Source: Gari tellinella | Lineage: Eukaryota; Mollusca; Bivalvia; Cardiida; Psammobiidae | NCBI GenBank assembly: GCA_922989275.2 | Contig: OV277866.1 | Location: 53,063,246-53,127,245, forward strand | Direction: 5' to 3' | Length of the DNA: 64,000 nucleotides | Shown: positions 13,201 through 22,738 of the stretch, in pieces | Layout: the number at the start of each line of letters is the position of its first letter | How positions within the stretch are numbered: the stretch's first letter is position 1 | The notes under the pieces: model-generated | What the model was told of the DNA's origin: nothing | The model's database searches: none | The model's input: the letters and a program-made list of their open reading frames with translations, nothing else | Position numbers and translations under genes: made by a program

Positions 13201-16200
13201 CAGAATGCATTAAAAGATCATTCTTCTTTACTTTCAGCCTGGTTTAAGCGGCTATCTGATTGAATATCGAACATGTTTCATATGGCGTATATTAAAGAAT
13301 TTATAATAGTAGAAAAAAGTATCTCTCTACAGGTGGTAATATTTAAATAAAGAAAAATGTATGGAATTTATAAAGCGGAAATATTTTCTACAGTTTAGGA
13401 ATCAACTTAAGTCATGCAAGCGTGAATTTATGGAATAATGTGCTAATTCTTCTGTTTCAGTGTTTTTCCCAGACATGCCAGGACTAAGTAAAATAGAAAT
13501 TGAAAGTATACCTATGGATTCTGTTAATTTCTTCAAGACTCTTACGAGCAAACTCATTGAAGAAAGGAAGCATTCTGACGTGGTAAAGTATATAGTATTA
13601 AGCATTTGCACTGTAAATGTGCGTGTTCATTATTTCCGTGATACAGTTGGTACAATGTAAACCTTTCTTGCTGCGATATCGTCATCTTCTAAATTTCGTC
13701 GTTTGCATTTATTTCCAAAGTTAGCTTTAAGGCATTTTGACCTCTGAGAAACATTAGCACAACTAGCAAACTCTGATTCAGAGGACACACTGCGCGGAGT
13801 CTGATTATGATTAATCAATTTTCACAATTAAGTTACGACACGGTCAGCAGTCGAAGGGGCTTACTTGATACCCCATGATAAGTTTCTCGTTGTGAGGACA
13901 ATTAACTGCTTCGCACTTTTTATGTGTAAAACAGAATGCTACTAAGCCCTCCCTAATATTTTGAACTGTTCCCCTTACATCCATACAATAACTGTTTTAT
14001 TATCTAATACTAAATATAACTAAATTTTCTAAAACAGAAAACCTAATATGAGCCATTATACAAATTAAATAAAATTCTATTAGTCACTTTGAGTTTGACA
14101 GCCGTCTGATGAATGATAGACGTCTTCTTGTTAGCGCTCGCATGTACACATTCGCACTATATATAATGTTTGGGTCGTTTTGTTTTCTGGTTTAAAGGAT
14201 AGCTGCTAAACTTGATGTGTTTTTAGAACTTGTCTCAACATAATATTATTGTTATTAACAATAATAAAGCATGAATTAAAGTAGTTAACCTTCACCATAT
14301 ACTAATCAATGACAATTATTACTACTATTCCATTAGTACATACTACACATATAAATTTACTTGAATAATTTCAGTTTGTCATTTTCGCAAGACACGAAAG
14401 ACAAATCCTATTAATCCGTCTCAAATTCCGCCAAATTACCCCCCTTTGACATATAAACAAATAAGGGACATATTTTGCCTTTTCGTATATATCAATTCGA
14501 ATTTTTATCAAGACACAGACAATTTTCTTATAAAGTTTATGTAATATCCTTGCTTTTCATATTCGGTTTCTATGGTAAACATAGGAGTTTTCATGGTAAA
14601 AAAGTAAATGTTTGAAACCGAAAGTAAACGATATACACTGCGTTCGTCTTTCAAAGCGAGTACATCGGTTTACCAACACGAAACATACACACTTATCACG
14701 ATATCAGACTTTTTATCCGTTAAAACAATTTGAACAAAAAAGAAACACGATATGTGTAGTCTTGTATTGGAAAGTTGTTGAATTGATTTAAGCGGCTTAC
14801 GTTCGGCAAAGCGTACGCGCTCGCACTGACTATCGCTGTGTTGAAATATTGTAAACGTGTATAGCGAAACTATGTAAGTGTACCAGTGCCTTATGGATGG
14901 AACAGTTCTTCCTAGAGGGGAACAATTCAAACTGTCCCCCCTGGAGTCAGAAATGGCAGAGTAACACAACAAAACAGTCGCAAAAAAGAATTACAAGTTA
15001 TATCGAGCAATAGGTAATAATTATAATTACTGCTGCACTTGTCATACGTACGTATATATCTGTATTTGTGAGCGGGAACGCAGAGATATATAATGTGTTT
15101 TGACATAGAAACAATTTTGATGCTGATCAAAGGCGGCACTACATGCATATTGATATCATATTAGTTTTTGCTGCACTTGAATGCGTATATCTGTATTTGT
15201 GAATCGGGAAAAAGAGGATAGTTTGGGTGTTTTGACATACTCGTAGAACTAGTTTTAATGCTGACCAGAGGACGCGCTACATACATCTTGATATTATGTT
15301 AGTGTTTGTTGCTCTTAAATGCTTACATCTATCTGTATATGTGAACAGGAACACAGAGATATTCTACAGACAATGCTGAACTCACACAAGGAGGAGGGCC
15401 TTGCCATGAGTGATGCAGAGAGGGAGGCCCTTAGTGTAGAAGAGCTGAAGCTTAGAGGTACTATCAGTAGAGATGATATACCATTTAAACGCAATCAAAA
15501 TGCAAACGCTAATGAGACGTACAACATGACAACACTGGTTGATTTTGACGAATTATTCTAATCTGAATGGCAGTTATGCGACGCCTAATCTGGCTTTAAA
15601 CTGTTTGCATTGAACAGTTAGAGCGTAAACGCGTTTATGGGTGACAGGTATTTGAATAGGGGGGATTTTTATCTGTATATCCATACTTATAACAACGTTA
15701 CTTGTGTACTTGTGAAGGTCAAGGGCCAGTCTTACGAAACGTCATACGTCAAACGTCGTACGTCCGATTCCTAAATTTTCAATTATTACTTATTTCTCCA
15801 TCTAATCCTGTCTTTTGATATATCCTTTTTTTTACTCGTCTTGAATAGACGACCCCAAGGATATTTCTAACGACAGGATTAGATGGAGAATTCAGAAATG
15901 ATATGTATTTTAAAGTTTTGACTTACAACCATTTTTGTCGTACGAAGCTTCGTAAGGCGGGGCACAGATTAGGAAAAGTTTGTCGATGTAGTTGTTACCT
16001 GCATACATGGACCTGTACGGTGAGCAGGGTTATCTGTATATTTTCCCATAAGGGTGCATGATCAGATTAGCAGTAGTCTATCTTTATTGACATAGACACG
16101 AGCATTTTTCAACTACTGGGAAAAACTTTTGTTTGGATTCTTTGATAGAATTTTGAACAGTTAATAACAGAACCTTTACATAGGGCGTTTGTTTATAAAT

Positions 16201-19200
16201 GTACATGAAGTATATCCTATTAAATAAGCAGTATATACATGTAAAGGCACATATTGACATATCTTACAAAATATCGATAATACAGTCTGATATTTTAATA
16301 AAACAAAAAACATCTTAACTAAAACTATTCCTATTGTAACAAAAACACATATCTGTACAGTAAACGTTTTAAGCATTTTAAGAATTTCACCAAACACCAC
16401 TAATCATTCTGTAAACTGCCACAGGAACATAGTGTCCACATAGGCACATCTGCTCCACCACACATGTATAACATGTAAAATAGTCTATTTATCCACACAG
16501 GCATTAAACTATAATCAAACAGGATAAATATGAGCCACTTAGATAATACCACACAGGTTTAATATAAAGTCGTTAGCTACACAGGCAATGATAGTAACCA
16601 CACGTGTTAAATATAAGTTCATTAAGTCACACATGCAAATGAAAATAAACACTTAAGTAAAACAGGTTTTAATATGCTTTTGTTTTCACTGGGCATGCAC
16701 TTAACAGCTCCTAGTCACATTCTTCTAGGAAAATACAAAATTGATGAGTATTTCGTAGGACGAATTATGAATTTAAGTATCTGAGGATGTGGCTACTGTT
16801 ACGTAAGATCAGCTGTTAACACAACTTGGCCTTGATGACCTGGACAGCATTCTGAGAGAGAAAAGACGCCGCTGGGTCGGACATGTTGAACGCTCCAGTG
16901 GCCCAATTAAGACAGTTTGCACCGTACAGATTGAGGGAAGACGTGGTCCAGGGCGACCCAAGATGACATGGAAGACTTTAGCACAGAGAGAGATAGACGA
17001 GAGTGGAAACTTTCTGAAGTCGACCCTTGTGATAGGGATGTATGGAGATCCAATGTGAGATCTGCCATGCGTGCAGTTAGCCAGCTGCCTGAAAGGGGGG
17101 ACACCGATGTGGACAACACTCCCACTCCTGTACCTTAAAATAAATACCGATGATGAGTAAACCAACAAGTTATCGCCCTACTGCAGTCTTCCCTGTATTA
17201 CACACTGCCATATTTGTAGGTCTCCTATCAATTTCAACCACTCCCAGGGAAATACCATTTCTGACTTTGAAATTATGTTTGTTGATTTGCAGGGCTTACA
17301 GAGGATGAGATGATTATCAATTCACTGTTCCTCATGATGGCTGGTTTTGAGACTACGGCCACAACCTTGGCCTGGTTGACATATGATTTGGCAGTACACC
17401 CAGAGCTACAGGAGAAACTTATTGAAGAGATAGATCAAGATGTAGGCAAGGTAATAAAGCTTCATACAAGAGGAATATTTAATATTTCTAGTTTTAACGA
17501 TGGGTGACTACTTAAAACAGGTTAAAAGTAAAGCAGAATACTTCTGTCTGCTGCGATATAGGAAGTATTTCTTATGGCGCATATTTATGATTGTATAAAG
17601 AGGAACCATTTTCTTTGGTGTAACTTAATCTAATGATCATTATTAATCCAATTATAAATACTATAAGTGGTTACAATATAGGGTTTGCTTAAGACATAAG
17701 GTCTTTAGTATGTGAAACACTCTCCTCATATGATTTTCTTTAGTCTTTGTTATCTATTTGTAGGCAGACCCATCGTATGAGCATGTGTTCAAACTTCGGT
17801 ATCTTGATATGTTTGTCAGTGAGACCCTTCGTGTTCACCCTGTTGGAGCCGGGTAAGTCTGGAGAAATAAAAGTTTGATTAACTCTTTCCTCCCTCAAAC
17901 TCTTAATGGACAATTCCAATTTCCATTTTAGTCTAGTCCATTTCTGACTTTTAAGGGTTATTTTTATCAATATTTGGCATTATAACAAACAGTGAAGACC
18001 CTGATCAGAGGGCTCCTTTTGGAGCCCTCTGATCTGAGTCTTCACTGTTTGCACAGGACAAGTGTACTATTCACATGTACACTGTTTGAAAAGGACGCCT
18101 ATATGCGGGACTAGGGTTCAAAGGGTTAAATAGAGATTACCTCTCTTCCTACAGGGGCCGCTTATACCGAGTGGTCACGGTCTTGGTACTTTAGATTTTT
18201 CATGTGGGAAAACCTTCCAACTGACTTACGGCTGTCCATTATTTCTACACAGTTGCCGATGTGTGCCTATAGCGGTGTTTAAAGTGCATCTTGTGTCTTC
18301 TACCACATTTATTTAGCTGGATATTTTGACATGACTGAAATACTGTTAAAAGCGACGTAAAATCATTACAATCCTTTTTTACCTATTGTACATGAATTAT
18401 TCCTTTTCAAAAAATAAAATTTATGATAGAAAAAAGCTTAAATGCTTCTTTTCTGTAATGATACCGTAAAGAGCCAAAGAAAACTGTTGTTCTGCATTAG
18501 ACATTTGTCAGCGTATCACTTTACCTCATAGCGTATTACTTGACGGAAGACTGGTGACCACCTAATTCTGCTAGGATATAGAAAATATTACTGAAAATGC
18601 ATGTTCCTGACTATATAAAGGGGAACTTTAGTGGAGAAAAAATCAAATGCGTAAACATGTGTATCTATAACAACATTGCAGTATAGTTAAGCGGGTTATG
18701 AGTTACCGGTATGTGACGACTTTTACCTGGGTATTTCATGGTTTTATACACCCAATTAGCCATCTTTTACCAGTCGTAATAGAGATGTTTTAAACAAATA
18801 ACGGTCGTAATAGAGGTTTTACTGCATTAGTAGGGCTGCAAGTTCTCCGGAATTTTCCGAAATTTTCGTATTATTATCCTACAATATGGAAGCCCAAAGC
18901 AGGCTGAAAGTTGAACAGAATGCGCTTTAAGGCGCGTTTTGCTTTACATTCAACCTGCTTTAAGAAATCACGCTTGAACAATAGAAAATTGTGAAATCTT
19001 AGGATTTTTTCCAAGATGGCTCTGTTGCAGACATCACCATTTTGGTATTTGAGCTACTAACCTAACCTTACCTTACCTTATTGCCTAACTATAGCTCATC
19101 TATGACATGACTTTCTTTCAAGCATTACAAGAAGAGCCAGTGAAGATGTGGAAATATGTGGTGTGCTTATTCCAAAAGGTATGGCCATTATGACGTCATT

Positions 19201-21359
19201 GTTTGCCATACACTTCATGCCAGACTATTGGGACAGTCCTAATGAGTTCAATCCAGAAAGGCAAGTTTTCCTCCAAACTCAGATGAGTATGACTTATATC
19301 TGTAGTTCTTTATCTCATAGTTTATCCCATTACCCCACAAATGTGCCCTTTACGTCTTTAATACATAGATCTACCTCCACTATAGAAACTAGTTCCACTA
19401 TATAAAGTCATGAATATGAACTGTAAGAAATAGTTTCTAAGTTCTATTAGATCGTAGCTTAAAGCATATTGTACGTTAAAACAGAATTTATCTTAAATGC
19501 ATGCTGCTTTACTATCAAAATGCTTTATGTGGTCACCAGTCTTCAAAATTAGAAACACGATAATGGGTAAGTGGTTGCATGTATTGTGCCTCTCAGGTTT
19601 GTACATGCCTTTAAGTGAGGTTTGTTCTTTTCACACCTATCGCCGGTATGTTTGTCAACTTGTACTAGAATACATTAGCCTTTATCTCAGAGGGTACCTT
19701 TTCTACCATTTTAGGGGCATGAAGCAGCCAGTATATTTGTCTAATTTTTGTATGTTTCTGCATCATTAGAAAAGCCAAAGTATAACATGAAAAAGGCATT
19801 ACTATGAGGTTCAAAAGAATATGTACTAGGCTTTCAGTGAGGGAAATATTTGATATATAAATGATAATAGTTAGTCATTTTGTGTTTATGCTTTAGGTTT
19901 GCACCAGAAAACAAACAGAACCTGAATGAGTATGCTTACATGCCGTTTGGTGTTGGACCAAGAAACTGCATAGGAATGCGACTGGCACTGATGGAAGTGA
20001 AAAAGTCCATAGTATGTGTCTTACAGAAATACCGCATCCTGAAAACTGACCAGCTTACGGTAAGCTCATCCCATTGATCACTGCAACCTTAAAGATAGCA
20101 CATGACCAAGCTTGGGTGGTAACACCTACCCCCGTATATAGTTTGAGTCAAAGCATGCAGAGCATGCACTAACAGTGGTAGCGTCTAGGCAAAGAATCAT
20201 TCAGGCGTCTCAAGTGAGGCCCGCACCTAATATTTGATAGCTTGGTTAGTAAAACCCATAGAAAAACCTATTGATATCTATTATGTAAGGGCCTCTATTC
20301 AAAGCTGAGCCATTGCCTGAAGACTTTTCTCATGCTGTATACCGGTATATACCTGTATTTTGACACCAACTAAAGAATGGGGGTGAATCAATGAAAGGAC
20401 TGGCTGGATGTCTTTAAATGGACAATTCCAGTTTCAAATTAAGCCTAGTCCGTTGTTTACTAGTTGTGGTTGTTGATATGCCCCTGTAATTATAGATGCG
20501 GATTAACCTGTCCATCCTTGCGTACATGTTAACCAGATTTTACTGTTTCTTCCAGCATCGATACCGCTTGATTACTTGGATACAGTCTTATATTATTGTT
20601 GCCTTGGGATATTACCATCCAAACGTTAAAATTACGGTGTTCAAATCGTAAACCCATTGGATCTACATGTACCATATAAATAGTAAATAAAACTATTAGT
20701 GTATTCCTCCACACAAGAAAATATCGCCTGTTTACAGTCATAACTAAGTATGCTTTCAACCTGCTTTAATGGGTTTCCTCTTTCAGCAATGGGGTAAAGG
20801 GTTAACCCTATTAGCGCCTAATTGAACGTGTGATTTAACCATTACTCCACCAACATTTTCGTGAATGTTTTACCCCTTCACCGTTTCATTGTCGTCTGCT
20901 TCTATTTTGTTGTCTGCAATTTCGTTTCAAAGTTAAAAAATAAGGCAATATGACTAGAAAAATTTCAAAACGAGTTACGCGGCCTCTGATCAGGATCCAA
21001 ATGTTTTTGAAAGCGTTTTTAAGCGTCATTGAGAGTGAAAGGGTTAACAATTTCATAGACAAATGTTATCTGCTAAAATATATGACCTTGGAAGTTTTGA
21101 CATAAGAAAATATTGACATGAGTGCCAATCAGTTTATATCTTGATTATATTCCGCATTTACCGGAGTTTGATCTGGATCCAAACCTTTTGCAATGTCGAC
21201 ATTCGTCTTTATCGAAGTAAGAGGGTAACTTTCTTAATACATAACCTAACACTTTTCTAGAGATCGTTTTGTTTGTTACAGGTGCCTATGGAGGGAAGCA
21301 CTAAAGGATTGTACAAGCCTGCAAAACCAGTACTGGTTAAGCTAGAGAAACGTGACTGA
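1216..21359 (+). CDS. Cytochrome P450, CYP3 clan; 13 exons, 5' partial
   Basis: Haem-thiolate monooxygenase, expected on the ER membrane. Exons by GT/AG junctions and unbroken frame: 1216-1312, 2728-2780, 4026-4122, 4597-4713, 5536-5627, 9827-9978, 13461-13582, 15349-15457, 17293-17450, 17764-17852, 19123-19260, 19897-20059, 21282-21359 (TGA). They encode about 487 residues; CYP3A proteins have about 503, so only the short N-terminal anchor exon lies upstream. Seen in order: FGRLG start, [16 protein letters not shown] (helix C), [18 protein letters not shown] (I helix oxygen-binding motif), ETLR (K helix ExxR), NPER, and [12 protein letters not shown] with the haem Cys. Spacing and motif wording follow CYP3A; the subfamily and substrate cannot be told. 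The exon ending at 19260 uses a GC donor. Introns are inflated by repeats (4.2 kb between 5627 and 9827). No frameshift or stop seen, so probably functional. Confidence 0.95.
1328..1570. mobile_element. TTAA-flanked MITE, subfamily B2
   Basis: TTAACCCATTACTCCATAA at the left and GGGTAATGAATTAA at the right, with the B2 internal blocks AGCAGATGGTAGCTTAAAG and ACTAGAAACAG. The central palindrome (AAAGCAGAATG.../...) is degenerate. Sits directly downstream of the first visible P450 exon. Confidence 0.6.
1753..1822. repeat. Variant GCAAACAG-type foldback
   Basis: Outer ends CAAACAGTGTAGATAAAGG / CCTTTATATACACTGTTTGC enclose GCCAGCCACCGCGTC / GACGCGGCGGCTGGC. The outer ends match the recurrent foldback module, but the inner arms are unrelated to those of the other copies. 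Confidence 0.75.
1823..2443. other. P450 intron sequence without recognised element
   Basis: AT-rich intron DNA. I see no coding segment, structural RNA or clear repeat before the MITE at 2444. Confidence 0.5.
2444..2688. mobile_element. TA-flanked MITE, family A
   Basis: CAGTGGAGAATC... / ...GTTTTCTCCACTG with TA on both sides; central foldback at 2560-2626. Its right end lies 39 bp before the P450 exon that starts at 2728. Confidence 0.85.
3305..3541. mobile_element. Family A MITE, right end replaced
   Basis: Left end CAGTGGAGAAAACG with TA; foldback at 3367-3433. The right end breaks off after GGGAAAGAATAACG and runs into CGAGACGATTCTAATGAG, half of another foldback family (see 3542-3645). 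Confidence 0.75.
3542..3645. repeat. Half copy of family I foldback MITE
   Basis: Begins GAGACGATTCTAATGAGTAG and ends CCTCTTATCTGGAG. A complete palindromic version lies at 40434-40622; other halves are at 46089-46200 and 48658-48800. Confidence 0.55.
4142..4546. mobile_element. TTAA-flanked B-type MITE with a family C MITE inside
   Basis: TTAACCCTCTAATCC at the left and GAAAGGGTTAA at the right, interrupted at 4286-4528 by a complete family C element. Lies 50 bp before the P450 exon at 4597. Confidence 0.65.
4286..4528. mobile_element. Family C MITE (GGGGCCCGTTTCATAAAAC termini)
   Basis: Long inverted termini GGGGCCCGTTTCATAAAAC / GTTTTATGAAACGGGCCCC, then CTTACGACAA / TTGTCGTACG. The centre is a stem of GACATCTCTTTGGAATCGTC / GACGATTCCAAAGAGATGTC. 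Other copies: 15722-15964, 23852-24094, 35865-36060 and 45710-45949. Confidence 0.85.
4714..5535. other. P450 intron without recognised element
   Basis: AT-rich intron with short palindromic fragments only. Small ORFs here show no homology I recognise. Confidence 0.5.
6032..7304 (+). mobile_element. Long bivalve-type element, AGCTCACCT start and CTTGTTT end, with ~320-bp internal repeats
   Basis: Starts TTTTTAGCTCACCTAAGC with a short palindrome (AGCTCACCT...AGGTGAGCT). It runs through a GTCCGTCGTCCGTCG region into a degenerate tandem unit of about 320 bp (markers at 6299, 6618 and 7106), and closes with a GCCCCATGGGGC hairpin followed by TCTTGTTT. The end structure is compatible with Helentron/HINE-like non-autonomous elements, but that is inference. 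No coding capacity. Confidence 0.7.
7305..9740 (+). repeat. Older, eroded copy of the AGCTCACCT/CTTGTTT family
   Basis: Repeats the same phrases as 6032-7304 (TTAGATATTTGGCACATA, TGGCATGGTGTAAC, CAAATTATGCCCC) in many diverged internal units. The end near 9698-9740 (CTATTCTCAGATGAG) is decayed. With 6032-7304 it fills the 4.2-kb P450 intron. Confidence 0.65.
9103..9225 (+). repeat. Short dispersed repeat with GTT run
   Basis: (GTT)n followed by GGCGTACCTGTGCTTAACAC and CACAGGACAGCTTG, ending CAATTACCTCGCCATA. The reverse complement of the same sequence is at 23345-23456. Confidence 0.7.
10053..10815. other. P450 intron without recognised element
   Basis: No coding segment or clear repeat. 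A stretch near 10250-10320 (tctcacaagttgttgtgaag...) may be an eroded dispersed element. Confidence 0.4.
11760..12176. mobile_element. B2 MITE split by a nested B3 MITE
   Basis: TTAACCCATTACCCCATAA at the left, TGGGGTAGTGGGTAA at the right. Its palindrome centre is interrupted exactly at a TTAA by the element at 11881-12094. Confidence 0.8.
11881..12094. mobile_element. TTAA-flanked MITE, subfamily B3, nested
   Basis: TTAA|CCCTTAGCCCGCC ... GGCAGGCTAAGGG|TTAA. Both TTAA copies are intact and the host sequence rejoins to the B2 centre (gtgca-TTAA-gacacattctgc). The central foldback 11990-12055 reads CAAACAGCTTGGATCCGG... / ...CCGGATCCAAGCTGTTTG. Confidence 0.85.
12881..13111. mobile_element. 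TTAA-type MITE, subfamily B1
   Basis: TAACCCTTTCAACCCTAAA at the left and GGGTTGAAAGGGTTAA at the right. The central foldback at about 13008-13062 has GAAGACCCTGATCAGAGG / CCAGGGTCTACACTGTTTGC arms. Confidence 0.7.
13160..13310. repeat. B2 MITE core fragment
   Basis: ACTTAAAGCAGGTTGAAA... / ...TTTCAGCCTGGTTTAAGCGG palindrome typical of the B2 centre, without complete termini. About 150 bp before the P450 exon at 13461. Confidence 0.55.
13583..15026. other. P450 intron without recognised element
   Basis: About 1.4 kb of AT-rich sequence. Small ORFs lack codon structure or recognisable motifs, and I see no foldbacks. Confidence 0.5.
15027..15358 (+). repeat. Tandem repeat running into a P450 splice acceptor
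   Basis: Three units of about 131-142 bp, marked by ATCTGTATTTGTGA at 15058 and 15189 and ATCTGTATATGTGA at 15331. The third unit carries the functional acceptor and the first exon bases (GAACACAGAGATAT). Unit 1 retains GGAACGCAGAGATATA in the same position, so the intron-exon junction was part of the duplicated unit. Confidence 0.75.
15481..15645. repeat. Relic of a family A MITE
   Basis: CCATTTAAACGCAATC..., half a foldback (CTAATCTGGCTTTAAACTG TTTGC, near 15584-15608) and GCGTAAACGCGTTTATGGG. Termini are lost. It starts 24 bp after the exon ending at 15457. Confidence 0.6.
15722..15964. mobile_element. Degenerate family C MITE
   Basis: AGGGCCAGTCTTACGAAACG ... TTCGTAAGGCGGGGC termini and an internal GACGACCCCAAGGATAT stem correspond to family C with many substitutions. 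Confidence 0.6.
16380..16700. repeat. Degenerate CACACAGG-type minisatellite
   Basis: Loose repetition of CCACACAGGcatTAAActATAA-like units about 40-60 bp apart. Boundaries are soft. Confidence 0.35.
16806..17138 (+). pseudogene. 3' end of a non-LTR retrotransposon ORF2
   Basis: Translation reads [20 protein letters not shown] then VERSSGPIK and [13 protein letters not shown]. After a frameshift near 16985 it reads [20 protein letters not shown] to TAA at 17136. The GHVER...GRPxxTW pattern is typical of the ORF2 C-terminus in several non-LTR clades. Everything 5' of this is missing. Same sense as the P450 gene, inside its intron. A related, more decayed copy lies at 36815-37085 on the minus strand. 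Confidence 0.75.
17504..17620. repeat. Half copy of a B2 MITE
   Basis: ACTTAAAACAGGTTAAAAGT, AGCAGAATAC and TTTCTTATGGCGCATATTTA correspond to the B2 left half. It lies 54 bp after the exon ending at 17450. Confidence 0.5.
17879..18128. mobile_element. TTAA-flanked MITE, subfamily B1, reverse orientation
   Basis: TTAACTCTTTCCTCCCTC at the left, CTAGGGTTCAAAGGGTTAA at the right: the reverse complement of the layout at 415-665. Central foldback 17987-18052 with GAAGACCCTGATCAGAGGGC / GCCCTCTGATCTGAGTCTTC arms. Confidence 0.75.
18160..18385 (+). repeat. tRNA-derived SINE copy
   Basis: Head with an A-box-like TATACCGAGTGGTCA, central block ACCTTCCAACTGACTTACGG, and a tail ending GCGACGTAAAATCATTAC. 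Same family as the copies at 200-414 and 51400-51600. Confidence 0.6.
18742..18830. repeat. Fragment of family F (CAGTAAAACCTCTATTACGAC)
   Basis: ATAGAGGTTTTACTGCA at the right end and CGTAATAGAGATGTTTTA at the left resemble the complete family F MITE at 47285-47426. Confidence 0.45.
18891..18966. repeat. Isolated B2 core palindrome
   Basis: AAGCAGGCTGAAAGTTGAAC... / ...TTCAACCTGCTTTAAG stem with centre GCGCTTTAAGGCGC. No TTAA termini around it. Confidence 0.65.
19255..19266 (+). other. GC-AG intron donor in the P450 gene
   Basis: The exon ending at 19260 is followed by GCAAGT instead of GTAAGT. Splicing AG|GCAAGT to the acceptor at 19896 gives the conserved Pro-Glu-Arg-Phe sequence (Arg split between the exons) and keeps the frame into the haem-binding exon. 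The rest of the donor (AG|gcAAGT) matches the consensus well, as is usual for GC donors. Confidence 0.85.
19321..19570. mobile_element. B2 MITE
   Basis: TTATCCCATTACCCCACAA at the left and AAACACGATAATGGGTAA at the right; core palindrome partly decayed. It lies 60 bp after the P450 exon ending at 19260. Confidence 0.65.
20096..20416 (+). repeat. ~320-bp dispersed repeat, copy 1
   Basis: CATGACCAAGCTTGGGTGGT to GAATCAATGAAAGGACTGGC. A second copy in the same orientation is at 46260-46583. No ORF or inverted termini; identity of the element unknown. Confidence 0.7.
20528..20660 (+). repeat. Fragment of the TTTTTATGCCCC family
   Basis: ACCAGATTTTACTGTTTCTT and TTGTTGCCTTGGGATATTAC match the interior of the elements at 40961-41379 and 42602-43073. 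Confidence 0.5.
20868..21046. mobile_element. TTAA-type MITE, subfamily B3
   Basis: TTTACCCCTTCACCGTTTC at the left and GAGAGTGAAAGGGTTAA at the right. Only the right arm of the foldback (CTCTGATCAGGATCCAAATG) is preserved. Confidence 0.6.
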
Positions 21360-21732
21360 CCAAATCAAGACAAACCGTGGAGTTGGGTGGCAATACCATT
21401 GTTGCTGGACATGAACAAAATTGTACTGCAGTGAATGTTTTAATTGTTCTGCTTTAATTTCAAATGTACTCATTCAGTTTCTGATGTTTTACCAGTTTTC
21501 GTTGAAGATCGATGGATTTGTCCCTAAAATGTAAAGTATGGCAAACAGTGCAAACCGGTATTAGAGAGCTCCTTCAGGGACCAGCACTATAAAGGTTTAC
21601 CCTTCCCCTTCTTACCCATGACTCCATAGACAAGTTTAGTGCCTGCTGAAGAAAGTTTTTTTCCACTTTATGCAATCATGTACATATTCCATAAGACATA
21701 GTTGTCCATATTCTAGCAGACAATAGCTTAGA

Positions 21733-22001
21733 TTAAAGCAGGATGTACCTTAAGACGCACTTTACTTTATTTGTTATCTGATTTAAACTTTTACTGTCAA
21801 ATCGTTCATGAGATGTTTACCCCTTCACCGTTTCATTGTCGTCTGCGTCACTTTTGTTCTATGCAAATTGTTTCAAAGTTAAAAAGGCAGTATAACAAAC
21901 GTAACGCGACGTCTGATCAGGACTCAAACTATTTGCAAACGCGCTTTGAAGCGTTATTGAGGGTTGATACAGTGGAGAAAACGTTATTCTTTCCCAATAA
22001 A
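21733..22001 (+). promoter_or_regulatory. Candidate poly(A) hexamers of the P450 gene
   Basis: The first AATAAA after the P450 stop is at 21996-22001, inside the left end of the family A MITE. The only nearer variant is ATTAAA at about 21733. Which one is used cannot be told from sequence. Confidence 0.3.
21815..21967. repeat. B3 MITE fragment joined to a family A MITE
   Basis: TTTACCCCTTCACCGTTTC and a right arm GTCTGATCAGGACTCAAAC. The family A element begins at 21970. Confidence 0.55.
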
Positions 22002-22216
22002 CGCGTTTACACTAAAACTATTATTTCCACAGCAAATAGTTTGGAACCAGATCAGACGCCGGGTAACCCGGCGTCTGATCAGGCTCCAAACTGTTTGTCA
22101 TCAAGGTTAAAATCAACTTTAAGAATTATGAAAAAGTTGTTATTTTCTCCATTTTAGTACAATGCGTTTGCGTTTCGTTTGCGTTTAAACGGGAAAGAAT
22201 AACAGATTCTCCACTG
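21970..22216. mobile_element. TA-flanked MITE, family A
   Basis: CAGTGGAGAAAACG ... AGATTCTCCACTG with TA on each side; foldback 22032-22099. Confidence 0.85.
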
Positions 22217-22344
22217 TAGTTAAATCGTCACCTTTCTTCAATACTAGAAGCATTGAGAAAAGGGTTAACGCCATAAGACAGTTCTGCCTACTCCTCTACA
22301 TAATGGTCATATGTAAAAATATTTATTGATGGAATTTGATACAA

Positions 22345-22570
22345 ATGGCATTGGTTTATCAACCATTTCGCCATCAATGACGCTTGAAAGCGCGTTTGCA
22401 AACTGTTTGGATTCTGATAAGACGCCGCGTCACGCGGCGTCTGATCGGAATCAAAACTGTTTGACACTAGCTTTGAAATTTCTTCAGTCATACTGCCGTA
22501 TATTTAACTTTTAAACGATATTGCAGACAATAATATTGAAGCAAATGGCAATAAAGCGGTGAGGGTAAAA
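22345..22570. mobile_element. B3-type MITE
   Basis: Foldback 22396-22461 (GCAAACTGTTTGGATTCTGA / TCGGAATCAAAACTGTTTG) flanked by B3 phrases (TTGCAGACAATAATATTG, AAGCGGTGAGGGTAAA). Termini eroded. Confidence 0.6.
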
Positions 22571-22738
22571 ATCTCCCGAATAATTTGACCATGAAATGGT
22601 TAAAACAGGATAGGATTTTCTTCTTATGTTACAACTTTAGATACCTTTACCTCTTCCTCGTACTAATGCCTTTTCGTGTGTCTTGTTTTGCTGAAAAGTA
22701 ATATGGAAATGTTTCTGAATCCTGACAGGTGAGTGATA

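Noticed and set aside
16809..17168. 119-codon minus-strand ORF
   Set aside because: Antisense shadow of the plus-strand retrotransposon 3' relic, which carries the recognisable motifs.
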